Assembly: GCA_001310415.1 (NCBI GenBank)
Contig: BAXE01000014.1
Coordinates: 61,711 to 125,710 of the forward strand
Reading direction: 5' to 3'
Source: Enterovibrio sp. JCM 19048
GTDB taxonomy: Bacteria; Pseudomonadota; Gammaproteobacteria; Enterobacterales; Vibrionaceae
Length of the DNA stretch: 64,000 bases
Shown here in pieces: positions 39,190-49,424 of the stretch. The position numbers and the translations under genes were made by a program. Within the stretch, counting starts at the first letter, position 1. Every line of letters begins with the position of its first letter. The notes below the pieces were generated by a model. That model made no database searches. It saw only the letters and a list, made by a program, of their open reading frames with translations, and was not told the DNA's origin.

Positions 39190-41018
39190 TCAGGCTTTAG
39201 TCAATACCACATCACTTTTCGGCACACAGCAACAGGCCAACACCAAACCCTCTTCTTTTTCGCCCGGGAACAGGGCCGGCATATCCGGTTGATGTACTTC
39301 CCCTTCCAGAAGTCGCATCTTGCAGCAACCACAAACGCCGGCGCGACAACTGTAGTCGATGAACACGCCAGACTCTTCAGCCTGAATCAGGATCGGACGT
39401 TGGTTGTCACCACGAACGTACTCTCCTTCAACCGTAATATTCACTTCCATTGGCGGGGCATCAACCCCGGAGACTGGTGGCGAGAAAAACTCCTGGTGAC
39501 ACTGATTTTCCGGCACGCCCAGCAAGGAGAGCAGATTCAGCGCCGAGTCCATAAAGCCTTCAGGCCCACAGACAAACACTTCACGTTGTGCCAGCTTCGG
39601 GATCAAGGCCAAATGTTCCTGACTCAACCGTCCTGACATACCCTGCCACGCTTCAGAAGGTTGGCTCAGTAGCGTGTAGATTTGCAGCCCCGCATGTTTT
39701 TCTTTCAATGCATTCAGCTCTTCAGCGAATGGAATGTCTTCTTCACTTCGGCATTGATGGAAGAAAACCACGTCCCCGACGTCATCGTTGTCGGACAAGG
39801 CACGCAGCATGGAAATCATTGGGGTGATACCACTGCCACCTGAAAGCAATAACAGGGACTGGCGCTTCGCGCTATCTTCACTGAGGTGGAATTGCCCATC
39901 CGGTTGCTGTGCTTTGATAACGCTGCCTACTGTCATATTGTCGTGCAGCCAATTAGATACAGTGCCGCCTTCCACGCGCTTCACGGTAATTGAAAGCAGT
40001 TCCGGGCGGGTTGGCGATGACGACAAGGTATAGCGGCGCTGAACACGTTCACCGTCGATATCAAGCTCAATGGGCAGATGCTGACCTGCCTTGTAGGTAG
40101 GAACGTTCCCTGTTTGCTGGTAAACCAGAAGGTGCTGAAATCACGCGCTACTGGCTCAATGTCGCTGCACTTGAGGTTAAGTTTTGGCGTCGTGTGGTCT
40201 TCGTAGCGCTCAGGTTCGCGGTAAGCTAACACTTCAATCTCATCATCGGTTGAGATAATGCCTTCGTTGAGCGCAATAAGGTTCATCCCGAAGTTCACAT
40301 TACCCTGCCCGTCAGTACGGAACTGGCTCAGGGTCGTGATAGGTTCACCATTGGGACGGAAACGGCCGGTTTCCAAATCCAGCGTGGTGAACACACAGCG
40401 GCTGCTCGGACGATCCAGTTTAAACGTGACGCCGCCAATACGGATTTTGTCCCAGGTGTCTTCCTCAAACGCCCCACAACCGCGTGCGACGATATTGGTG
40501 CGGAACTGATCCATGCTGTGTTTGTCTGGAGAACGCTCATTCAACGCCTCCAAAGACGCTTCAGAGATCAACAGCAAAGGATAGCCGTCAGCAAAACTCA
40601 CTTGGGTATCGGCACTTTGGGAATAGCGTGGCGAAGACTCTTCGCCCGTGAACAGCAGTTGTTTGTTACCACCGAGGAGATGACTGAACCAAGCATTGGC
40701 CGTTGACGTTGTGGCGAAACCCAGAAACTCATCTTTCCAGACGCCGGTGGCAGTTTCACTCATGGAAAACTGCGCATACTTCAACACCAGCGGTGACATT
40801 GTTGGATGTGTCAGGGTAATGCCATTGGCTTGGAGGGAAACAGAGACTTCGGTCAGTTTTGGCTCAGTGCGGCCAGTGACCATTTTCCCTGTGCTGTCGG
40901 TGACCATAAAACGGCGATCGAAGCTCAGGCCGATTTTTTCGACCCAGGCATTTGAAAGAGAAATTCCGCCGGCAGATTTCACCGGAAAGATATTAATTTG
41001 GCTGACTTTGCTTCCCAC
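39190..41018 (-). CDS. MOSC - flavin reductase - [2Fe-2S] ferredoxin fusion, frameshifted
   Basis: About 609 residues, GTG start with AGGGAG 5 bp upstream. Residues 1-270: MOSC N-terminal barrel and MOSC domain (INIFPVKSAGGISL; DQFRTNIVARGCGAFEEDTWDKIRIG; PSSRCVFTTLDLETG, Cys as expected molybdenum ligand). About 290-500: ferredoxin-reductase fold (RRYTLSSSP for FAD; LLSGGSGITPMISM for NAD). C-terminal 90: plant-type ferredoxin with CRAGVCGCCKMRL and a last Cys in LACCC. An indel near 40110 joins the first two parts. It resembles YcbX/mARC enzymes reducing N-hydroxylated bases. Confidence 0.88.
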
Positions 41019-41132
41019 ACTGACTCCCTGTTTATTTTTCTTTGTTTGATTAGCTTCATTGTACCCAAACGCCTTATCAAATCTGCAAGAAACTGTTCAC
41101 AAAGAGAAATGCGTAACCTAAATTTCGTTCAA

Positions 41133-42716
41133 CTAACAGGCGATGCTTTTGCCGTTGCAGGCAATAATGCGCTCCAGCCGGTATGGGTCACTCACCATGG
41201 CGGGGAATTTGAGGTAAAGGTGGTGTAAGCAGGTCAGGCAGAGTGACATACAGGCCGTGGTCTTTTCGCGGATTTCTTCACTGTCCCACCACGCCTCACC
41301 GGAAAGGATCATGTCCCAATCCTCAGCCAGCGTTTTGGCAAGTTCAAAAGCTTCCCGGGCATCTTTTGTGATAAGCACACCGACAGCATCCGGCACTTTG
41401 TCCGCATTGGCACCGGCGGCGAAAATATTTCGCAGCGCCACAATAGCATCCAGTAACCCGTCGAGGCGTTCCGGCTGGCGCGCTGCACTGAACAGGCGAC
41501 CAAACGCTAGGCGGATGCCTGTTGAATCTGTGTCTTCCAGCAGCAGGCTCCAGTTTTCCAGATCATCCAAAACCTGATTGGTGACGCAAACCGGCTCGTC
41601 AGCTTCGCGCACCGTATCAAGCTGGGCTTTCGCCCCCTCCAGCGAGAAGGGATCAATATGCCACGCCCATTCTGGCGCAACAAACGGCGGTGTTTGGTTC
41701 AGGAAACACATGGCCATACACAGAGTGATGTTCAGTTCGGTGGCGACCTTTTCGTTGTCGGCCTCCATCACTTCGTCCGGCCAGTCGTCATCGTCGAGCA
41801 AATCCCCGACGTTAATCGCATAAGCGTAACCCGATTCCAGCATAAAGCCGCTGTCTTTGCGTTTTGCCATCTGGCTGGGCAGTTGCAACACGTATTCGGC
41901 TATGGCGGGGGTATATCGGCGCAGCATGCCCCATTTGGTATCCAGTTGATCGAAGTCCACCAGCGCGGCGTTTCGAAAGCCCACAAACAGGGGAATATGC
42001 GCCACTTCGCCATCTGCCACGCTTCTTGCAATTTCGAGCATTTCCAGTACGGTTTCGACAAAGATTTCCGGTGATATCGGCCCCCGCACGCGCATCAAGT
42101 CATAACTATTGATCAACAGCGCCGAAGGCAGCGAAGCCAGTGTGATAACGCCGCGTTTGCCGTTTGAGTCGGCATAGTGGCCGAATGTTTCGCTTGGCGC
42201 ATTGCCGATAGTTTCAAAAACCCGCTCGAATGACGGATCCTCTGTGAAGCTGCGGTAAAGTGCTTTGTTACCGGGAAGATGGGCAACGGCTGCGGTTAAA
42301 TATCCTGATGCCCGGTAAAACAGATGTGATCTTGCACCTGCTTTGATCAGAAACAGCGGGTACAGCTCGGCCGCGACATGGGCAAGGTTTCGTGCCAGCG
42401 GATCACTTGCATTTATGTCAGGCATTGCGCCACCGTTTTGGCGACGCCAGACAGTAAACATGTGCTGGCCGTTTTGCAGCACATGGGGAAGACGGTGGAA
42501 AAATGACTGTTCGATATCGCCCTGTGACACAGCGGCAGCACGCATTTGTCTGCACAATTGAATGTAGGAAGCGAGGGTCTCTTTCTGCTTGGGGTTGAGT
42601 TTAGCCTGATGCAGAAACACCTGACGCGCGACAGGCTCGGACACATTCAGGATGTAGCCGATAACACGGTGCCCCATGGCTTTGACGAAATTTGGGATTG
42701 GTTCTTTCAACGACAT
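41133..42716 (-). CDS. Large protein of unknown function
   Basis: 527 residues from MSLKEPIPNFVKAMGHR, intact and cytoplasmic (no signal peptide or membrane helix). Mainly helical with an acidic middle (GDLLDDDDWPDEVMEADNEK). The C-terminal 150 residues, with RLDGLLDAIVALRNIF and a late TTACMSLCLTCLHHLYLKF, could be HEPN-like, a weak guess. GGGGGTGTC before the ATG supports the start; the frame is open 63 bp further up. Unrecognised. Confidence 0.6.
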   Translation of the reverse strand: MSLKEPIPNFVKAMGHRVIGYILNVSEPVARQVFLHQAKLNPKQKETLASYIQLCRQMRAAAVSQGDIEQSFFHRLPHVLQNGQHMFTVWRRQNGGAMPDINASDPLARNLAHVAAELYPLFLIKAGARSHLFYRASGYLTAAVAHLPGNKALYRSFTEDPSFERVFETIGNAPSETFGHYADSNGKRGVITLASLPSALLINSYDLMRVRGPISPEIFVETVLEMLEIARSVADGEVAHIPLFVGFRNAALVDFDQLDTKWGMLRRYTPAIAEYVLQLPSQMAKRKDSGFMLESGYAYAINVGDLLDDDDWPDEVMEADNEKVATELNITLCMAMCFLNQTPPFVAPEWAWHIDPFSLEGAKAQLDTVREADEPVCVTNQVLDDLENWSLLLEDTDSTGIRLAFGRLFSAARQPERLDGLLDAIVALRNIFAAGANADKVPDAVGVLITKDAREAFELAKTLAEDWDMILSGEAWWDSEEIREKTTACMSLCLTCLHHLYLKFPAMVSDPYRLERIIACNGKSIAC

Positions 42717-42939
42717 GACACCCCCAGCGTCAATGACCCCTTGCGTTATCCCCATATCGCAGAGAAGTCGTCCCCCCAAACAGTGCTAAACACCATCGGT
42801 ATTGATGCCACGTACTCAAAAAGAAAAGCAGCTGTCTGGGCTTGTTTTGTTGCTATGGTTATCGGCAGCGCGTTCCAAAAATATAGCACCTGTCACATTT
42901 ATTTGAGTATCAGATCGCGTAATGAGGGGATTTTTGCAG

Positions 42940-43834
42940 CTAATTTAAGAGGTTATCAGCCGCAATTTTTTTCAGTACCGACCACACTTTTTCTCCTGTC
43001 GGATGAAGCCGTGATTGGTATCTATAGGCGTAGTAAGAAACCTGTCGGATAAGACCCCGGTTCCCTACCACGCAGAGCTTCCCCTGCGCCAGTTCGTCCC
43101 CAACTGAAAAATCAGGCAACCAGGCCACGCCCTGACCACGTAGCGTCTGTTGCTTGAGCATTTCGACCATCGAGGAAAAGAAAACCGGCGTAAGGTTCAC
43201 TGACTGGCGCAAGGTCGCGGTTTGTCGCCCCATGTAGGAAGACGGACTGTAGGCAAGCCAGGGTGTGGGTGAATCTTCACCAAGCGAATAGTAGGGTTCT
43301 CCGTCTCTATTAACGCCGGACACTGGAAGCAAATCCGCATTGCCGACCAAAATATGCTCGAACGGCGGTAGTTTCAGGTGTTCATTATCAAAGGCCAGCA
43401 GAATATCGCACTCGCCCTGTTGCAGCGCTTCCACCGCTTCATCCACATTCATCGCCTCCACACTCAGCATTGGGCGGTATTCAGCAGAAAAAGAGTGCTG
43501 GATAGCCTGGGTCATATCGAGAGCCAGTGAATGCAGATGCGATACGCACCACACTGCCATCCGTGTAATGAAGTGCCGAAATCTGTCCGATCCCTTCCTC
43601 AATCTGGTTAACCAAGGTTCTCGCCGTTACACGGAAAATCCTGCCGCTCGCCGTCAATGCCACCGGTGTTTGGGTACGGTCAATCAACTCCGCACCAACC
43701 GATTGTTCCAGCATTCGGATGCGGCGGCTGAATGCGGGTTGAGTGATATTCCGAAGCGCAGCAGCGGTTGAAAAGTTTCGTGTATCGGCCAGTGCCAGAA
43801 AATCTTCCAGCCATTTACTTTCAATGTTGAGCAT
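42940..43834 (-). CDS. dgcR: LysR-family regulator of the dgc operon, frameshifted
   Basis: HTH of LysR type at the start: WLEDFLALADTRNFSTAAALRNITQPAFSRRIRMLEQSVGAELIDR. The co-inducer domain is in another frame after an indel near 43540 (CDILLAFDNEHL, SVNLTPVFFSSMVEMLKQQTLRGQGVAWLPDFSV). About 298 residues after repair. It is divergent from dgcN, with a palindrome between, so it probably activates dgcNA when a D-glutamate-derived ligand is present. The symbol follows position beside dgcNA. Confidence 0.85.
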
Positions 43835-43984
43835 TCAAGCATCCCGCCTTTTCGTATCCTTCCTTTAATCATTGGCATTTTATAGCCAGCGAAAAACCAG
43901 AATGATTTATTGATCACACTTATTGCGGATTTTGATAACCATTCGGCATAGGCAAGGTGCAAACAGCATTTATCAGCCAGCGCC

Positions 43985-44001
43985 TTCACTTCTATAGTGA
44001 A
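43985..44001. promoter_or_regulatory. LysR-type operator between dgcR and dgcN
   Basis: TTCACT-TCTAT-AGTGAA is a perfect 6-5-6 palindrome containing the T-N11-A core, 45 bp upstream of the dgcN ATG. Confidence 0.65.
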
Positions 44002-44045
44002 AACACTCGAATACGGACAGACAACAGATTCCATCAAGGAGAGCC

Positions 44046-45067
44046 ATGAACATTCCTGCCCCTTACCTGCTGATGCTGGGTGAAACCAAAGACCCTCTTG
44101 CTATCAAAACCGCCCGTGGTGTGCATTACTGGCGTCCTGAGAAATGCCTGGGCCAGCTCCGACTTAATGACGACGTACCTTCATTGGGTTTACCCGAAAT
44201 GGACATTGAAACCGCCGTGGAAAAAGGGGCAAAGACATTTGTACTGGGCACCGCCAATGCGGGTGGTGTTTTGGCTGAGCACTGGATCCCTATGATTGTC
44301 GATGCTATCGAGCGCGGCATGCACGTAGCGTCCGGCCTTCACCAGCGCCTTTCGGATATCCCAGCCATTTCTGAGGCGGCGGAAAAAGCCGGCGTATCAC
44401 TGTTTGACCTTCGCCACTACAAAGAAAAGCTGGATGTCGGCAACGGCAAAAAGCGCTCAGGCAAAAGACTGCTTACAATTGGCACAGACTGCTCTGTCGG
44501 CAAGATGTTCACCACGCTGGCGCTTGAGCGCGAAATGCAGTCCAGAAACCTCAAGGCGACTTTCTGCGCCACCGGCCAGACAGGTATCCTGGTGGCAGGG
44601 AAAGGCATTGCAGTGGATGCGGTGATTTCCGATTTTATCGCAGGCGCGACTGAAGCACTGTCACCCGACTGCCCGCCTGATGAATGGCAATTGGTGGAAG
44701 GCCAGGGGTCGCTGCTCAACCCTGCGTTTTCTGGCGTGACACTTGGCCTGCTGCATGGCTCACAACCGGATGCATTGGTGCTGTGCCACGAAGCTAACCG
44801 CGAGCATATACGCCACATGCCACACATGCCAATTCCAACCTTACAGGACATCATCGACCTGAGCCTGAAACTGGCATCGTTGACCAATCCCAATCCGCGC
44901 TTTGTCGGCATGGCGATCAACACGTCTATGCTTAGCGAAGAAGAGGCGAAAGCGTACCTGCAGGGCATTGAAAACACCTACGGCCTGCCCGCGACAGATC
45001 CGGTGCGTTTTGGCGTTGCAATATCATCGACAACTTGATCGATGTATTTGAGGAACAGGTTGAATGA
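44046..45067 (+). CDS. dgcN: D-glutamate N-acetyltransferase DgcN (DUF1611), frameshifted
   Basis: About 340 residues. DUF1611 landmarks are LGETKDPLAIKTARGV, KTFVLGTANAGG, GLHQRLSDIPAI, a P-loop-like LLTIGTDCSVGKMFTTLAL, FCATGQTGILVAGKGIAVDAVISDF, and EGQGSLLNPAFSGVTLGLLHGS. DgcN acetylates D-glutamate with acetyl-CoA. An indel near 45018 is present; repair gives NIIDNLIDVFEEQVE and a TGA overlapping the dgcA ATG (ATGA). Ribosome site AAGGAG. Confidence 0.88.
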
Positions 45068-46002
45068 AAATCACCGCGGAAATAGTCTCCTATACCCTGA
45101 AGCGCCCTTTCACTATCTCGCGCAGCAGCAGAACCAAAGCTGACGTGCTGCAGGTGACGATTGAGAAGGATGGCAAAACCGGTGTCGGGGAATGTTCCCC
45201 GACCAGCCGCTATGGCGAAAGTTTTGAGAGCGTCCAGGCACAGATTGAATCCGTTAACGGCAAGACGTTCGATCGCATGCAGTTGCAAAATCTGCTGCCA
45301 CCGGGTGCGGCAAGAAACGCTCTGGATTGTGCCCTGTGGGCGATTGAACAAGCGACGTTTCCGTACAACTTTTCATTGCCCGCCAAAATCCAGACAGCCA
45401 TGACAGTTTCCATTGCTGAGCCAGAAGCAATGGCAGATGAAGCCGCGCAATATGTCGCCCAAGGCGCGGGGCTTATCAAAGTCAAACTCAACGGTGAGCA
45501 AGTCGTTGAGCGTTTAACGGCGGTGCGCGCTGCCGCACCGGAAGCCACCTTAATTGTTGATGCCAATGAAGCATGGGGAAATATCGACATTGCAGACACT
45601 ATCAAGGCTATCGCGCCATTGAACATCGCAATGATCGAACAACCATTCCCTGCTGGCGATGACGATGCCCTGCTGGAATTGCAAAGCCCCATCCCGATTT
45701 GTGCCGATGAAAGTTGCCACACTGCGGATGATGTGGGTGCGCTGGTGGGCAAATACCAAATGGTGAATATTAAATTGGACAAAACAGGCGGTTTAACCGG
45801 CGCCTTTGCGTTAGAACAAGCAGCACGTTCGGCAGGGATGCAAGTGATGGTAGGTTGTATGCTCGGCAGCTCTATCGCCATGCGCGCCGCTCTGCCCGTT
45901 GCGGCGACCGCTATTTTGGTCGATTTAGACGGCGCATTCCTTATTAAAGATGATGTTGAGAATGGGTTGGCTTATGAAAACGGCACCATATTGATCGAAT
46001 AA
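45064..46002 (+). CDS. dgcA: N-acetyl-D-glutamate racemase DgcA (enolase superfamily)
   Basis: 312 residues, intact. Muconate-lactonising subgroup motifs: LIKVKLNG (KxK), LIVDANEAW (metal Asp), IEQPFPAGDD (Glu), CADESC (Asp) and NIKLDKTGGL (second catalytic Lys). It racemises N-acetyl-D-Glu to the L form, which enters normal glutamate metabolism. The older label is dipeptide epimerase. It overlaps dgcN by 4 bp. Confidence 0.9.
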   Translation: MKITAEIVSYTLKRPFTISRSSRTKADVLQVTIEKDGKTGVGECSPTSRYGESFESVQAQIESVNGKTFDRMQLQNLLPPGAARNALDCALWAIEQATFPYNFSLPAKIQTAMTVSIAEPEAMADEAAQYVAQGAGLIKVKLNGEQVVERLTAVRAAAPEATLIVDANEAWGNIDIADTIKAIAPLNIAMIEQPFPAGDDDALLELQSPIPICADESCHTADDVGALVGKYQMVNIKLDKTGGLTGAFALEQAARSAGMQVMVGCMLGSSIAMRAALPVAATAILVDLDGAFLIKDDVENGLAYENGTILIE

Positions 46003-46026
46003 AACGGCCAGGTCAGCGGGTTCGAA

Positions 46027-46064
46027 AAAGGGGTGAAACGGCGTGTCGCTGTTTCACCCCTTTG
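46027..46064 (+). terminator. Terminator of dgcNA
   Basis: AAAGGGGTGAAAC / GTTTCACCCCTTT with an inner GCG/CGC stem. Confidence 0.85.
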
Positions 46065-46156
46065 CTATTTGTGCGCAGATAATAACGATGTAGCCAACAA
46101 AATTGCGACAAAGTGTTAATGGCTATCTTGACCACTTTACAGGTCGCCCCTATTCT

Positions 46157-46174
46157 AGCGTACATGTGTACGCT
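46157..46174. promoter_or_regulatory. FabR-like operator upstream of the desaturase
   Basis: AGCGTACATGTGTACGCT is a perfect 18-bp palindrome matching the FabR box core (AGCGTACA-NN-TGTACGCT), 22 bp before the ATG. FabR represses unsaturated fatty acid genes in gamma-proteobacteria. Confidence 0.72.
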
Positions 46175-46195
46175 GGATTTTTGCGGTATTAAAAA

Positions 46196-47329
46196 ATGGA
46201 ATCGAAAAATACAAACAAACCGCCGATCATATGGTTAAACGTATCGGTATTCGTCATCACTTTCGCTGTCGCGGCCATTGGTACGCCGCTATGGGCTTAC
46301 TACCACGGATTTGACTGGGCGCAAATCGCCATGTTCGTTGCGGCTTTCTGCTTCGGCGGCATGTCAATCACCGCGGGTTACCATCGCCTCTGGTCACACA
46401 AGACTTATGAAGCCCACCCTGTTCTAAAAATGATTTTTGCTTTGGGTGGCGCATTTGCCCTTCAAAACAGTATTCTCCACTGGTCTTCCGACCACCGTAT
46501 CCACCACCGTCATGTAGACAACAACGATATCGACCCTTATTCCGCTAAACGTGGATTCTGGTACTCCCATATCGGTTGGATGTTGCGTGAATATCAAAAA
46601 CACCGCTATTCCGATTACAGCAACTGCCGCGATCTACAAAAAGACAAAATCGTCATGTGGCAGCACAAGTATTACCTCCCATTGGTTTTGGCAACCAACT
46701 TCGGTATTCCTATCGCGTTTGGTTTGATCCACGGCGATTTCTGGGGCGCAATCATTCTGGTGGGTTTTGCCCGTCTGGTACTGAACCACCACACTACATT
46801 TTTCATCAATTCACTGGCGCACATCTGGGGTAGCCAGCCATACACCGAGAAAAACACAGCGCGTGACAATGGCATTTTGGCACTGTTCACCTTTGGTGAG
46901 GGCTACCACAACTTTCACCACATCTTTGAGAACGATTACCGAAACGGCATCTACTGGTGGCAGTTCGACCCTACCAAATGGCTGATCAAAGCGAGCAGCT
47001 GGATGGGCCTGACAACTAAACTCCGCGTGGTGCCTGAAGACCGCATCGAAAAAGCGCGTGCAACCATGATGCTGAAAAACATCCAGGCACGTTTGAGTGT
47101 GTCACCAAACACGGCGCACCGCCTGCAGATCATCGAGCAAGAGTATGATGCGCTGGTTGCCCGAATGAGCGACTACTACGAAGCGAAAATGCGATTAATT
47201 GATTTGAAGAAAAAGAACCTGCTGAAAAAGTACGAGAAGGCGATTCTGGTACAACAGCTTCAGATTCTGAAAACCGACTTCAAACAGCAAAAACGCAGCT
47301 GGGCGACACTCACCGCCTCCTATGCGTAA
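46196..47329 (+). CDS. Delta-9 acyl-CoA/fatty acid desaturase
   Basis: 377 residues, intact. Three His boxes: HRLWSH, HRIHHRH and HNFHH, with four or five membrane helices. A charged C-terminal tail of about 90 residues (coiled-coil, RLIDLKKKNLLKKYEKAILVQQLQILK) is longer than in typical desaturases. It introduces a cis double bond into acyl chains for membrane fluidity. The FabR-like palindrome upstream suggests control by fatty acid composition. Confidence 0.93.
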   Translation: MESKNTNKPPIIWLNVSVFVITFAVAAIGTPLWAYYHGFDWAQIAMFVAAFCFGGMSITAGYHRLWSHKTYEAHPVLKMIFALGGAFALQNSILHWSSDHRIHHRHVDNNDIDPYSAKRGFWYSHIGWMLREYQKHRYSDYSNCRDLQKDKIVMWQHKYYLPLVLATNFGIPIAFGLIHGDFWGAIILVGFARLVLNHHTTFFINSLAHIWGSQPYTEKNTARDNGILALFTFGEGYHNFHHIFENDYRNGIYWWQFDPTKWLIKASSWMGLTTKLRVVPEDRIEKARATMMLKNIQARLSVSPNTAHRLQIIEQEYDALVARMSDYYEAKMRLIDLKKKNLLKKYEKAILVQQLQILKTDFKQQKRSWATLTASYA

Positions 47330-47347
47330 CATCGCAAACTGAAAACC

Positions 47348-47374
47348 AAAGGGCAGAGCAATCTGCCCTTTTTT
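47348..47374 (+). terminator. Terminator of the desaturase
   Basis: AAAGGGCAGA / TCTGCCCTTTTTT with a GCAA loop. Confidence 0.88.
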
Positions 47375-47425
47375 ATTATTCCCATTTCGTTGAAACTAAC
47401 CAGCCGCGCAAACAGGAAGTTTTCA

Positions 47426-47892
47426 ATGATCACCATCCGTCGATATCAAGTGGGCGATGAGCCCAAGCTCTGGCAATTGTTCTTTCATACCGTCCGTCAG
47501 ATCAATATTCGTGACTATTCAACCGAACAGGTCGAAGCTTGGGCACCAGACAACTTTGACTCCGAGGTTTGGAAGAAAAAATCTGTGCACTGAACCCTTT
47601 TGTGGCAGAAATCGACGGCGAAATTGTCGGTTATACCGACCTACAACCAGATGGCCTGATTGATCACTTCTTTTGTCATCATCAACATCAAGGTAAGGGC
47701 GTTGGGCGGGCTTTAATGAATGCCTTATTCGAAGAAGGCGATAAGCAAGGGATCAGCCGGTATTACTCTCATGTCAGCATTACCGCTAAACCATTTTTCG
47801 AAGCGATGGGATTTAAGGTGATAACAGCGCAGACAATCGAAGTTCGCGGCGCGTTATTGCAAAATTACATAATGGAAACCCAATCGGCATAG
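47426..47892 (+). CDS. GNAT acetyltransferase, frameshifted
   Basis: About 155 residues. ITIRRYQVGDEPKLWQLFFHTVRQINIRDYS and, after an indel near 47580, FVAEIDGEIVGYTDLQPDGLIDHFFCHHQHQGKGVGRALMNAL (acetyl-CoA loop QGKGVG) and KPFFEAMGFKVI. N-acetyltransferase with unknown acceptor. AGGAAG precedes the ATG. Confidence 0.85.
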
Positions 47893-47910
47893 TTGCCGAT
47901 TGGGTTTTAT
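47876..47910. terminator. Terminator overlapping the GNAT stop
   Basis: A perfect 14-bp stem AAACCCAATCGGCA / TGCCGATTGGGTTT with a TAGT loop, and T-run on both sides; shared with the convergent gene at 47913. Confidence 0.85.
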
Positions 47911-47912
47911 AG

Positions 47913-48902
47913 TTAGCGTTGAAGCGTAATGCTGTTGCTTCGCGCAATTTTGGTTTCACCATTGTCATAGTGAATGTAAGCCACAAGCTGCATTACATCA
48001 CCGATGCTCAATGCTGAATTCGAGCCAAGGTGGTGCTCAATACCTGTAGTAAAACTAATTTCCTCTGTTTGTTCAAAATCGTTGAAATTAACCAGTCGAG
48101 GGTCTTCACCTACCGTTGGAGAGAGTCTGCTTCTTATTGTGTATTCATGGAATTCCACACTTTCAGGTTGTGAGCCATCTTCTAAAGGTTCAAATTCAAA
48201 ATTGATGGTATATCCATAATCGCCCCAACCGTCGTGACCATTTGTCAGCTCAAACTTTGCATAAGAAGATGAGTCATATATTTCCTGCTCTATACGTTCA
48301 ACAGAAACTCTCGCTTGAGTTGCACGTCGTTTGGCTTCAAGTTGATGCTCCGACAATTCGATAGTCATTGGGATCATTTTTTCAATGCCTACAAATTGCC
48401 AATCGCCGTTTGAAGTCTGATTGGTTGGGAAGTACCAGTATTCACCGTCATGCTTAGCCTGAAACAGTTCAGCTTCAAAAAGTAAAAGGGTTGTGATACA
48501 AAAAAAGATCGCCAGTTTCCGCAACATCATTCGCTTTCCAATAACGAACGCCCGTGGCGCTATAACGGTATGCTAGTGCTTTCACTCCACCTAAGGCACC
48601 TACACCAACTTCAATGGCTTCATCTTCACTTCCATACATACCCTTGTATTTCAGGCTGCCCACTTCCCCTGTAAAGGTGGTTACTACTGTGTTCCGAGGA
48701 ACACAGATCTTGCTTACATTACCAAGGTAAGTTTCCGGAAAAAGCACGAAATGCTCTGCGTACCCTTGACTGGCATTAGTGGTAAAACCCACTGACTGGG
48801 AGTCCGTGAAAATAGTTACCTTTCTAACGAATCACAATCTACTGCCATTGTGGAACAGCTTGTAAAAATACCGCTTAAGATCACTGTACTTATTAATTTC
48901 AT
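47913..48902 (-). CDS. Secreted lipoprotein-like protein with CBM5/12-like segment
   Basis: About 329 residues once two indels (an A lost near 48823, a T gained near 48480) are corrected; the total length stays a multiple of three. Starts MKLISTVILSGIFTSCS (lipobox-like TSC). The middle GVRYWKANDVAETGDLFLYHNPFTFEAELFQAKHDGEYWYFPTNQTSNGDWQFVG follows the W..D-x-Y..G-x..V-pattern of small chitin-binding modules (CBM5/12). The C-terminal 150 residues are beta-rich and unrecognised. An extracellular carbohydrate-binding role is inferred. Confidence 0.65.
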
Positions 48903-49424
48903 TATTGCATTCCTTATATTTATTATCGCCTCATTGAAGGCAATGAGAATGCTAGTAAACAGAATTAATCAAACAGATCCGACCATCTAAATGAGCCAAA
49001 TGCAGTTTATTCTACTCAATATAAGACTAAATAGTTAGAAAAAATCGGTTGTAAAATAACTCCTATCATGTCTAACAAGATTTACTCGTTAGAGGTCAAC
49101 ATAAAGAACTTTAGACAACAATAAAGCTCTAATAAACGCTTAATTAAATTAGTAGAATTCGAACAACAAAGTCAGTGGCTATAATTCTCGGAGCTATGCA
49201 CGTCAAAACCAAGTGAAAAGTCAAAACCAAACAAAACGTTTAAAATCAGCAATCATGACAAGCAGGTGAATTTAATTTGACATGTAATGAATGGAACACT
49301 TGATACGCTTAACTCATATTTGAGATAGTGACTGTAATGAAAACCAGAAAGACAAAAATGCGTAAAAATCAAATGCACTTTTTGTCTCATACTTGATTCA
49401 ATTTACTTCAGTTGCAGAGTGTGG
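48903..49424. other. AT-rich intergenic stretch
   Basis: About 520 bp with no convincing ORF, no transfer RNA and no strong palindrome; base composition is AT-rich, like the accessory genes around it. Confidence 0.5.
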
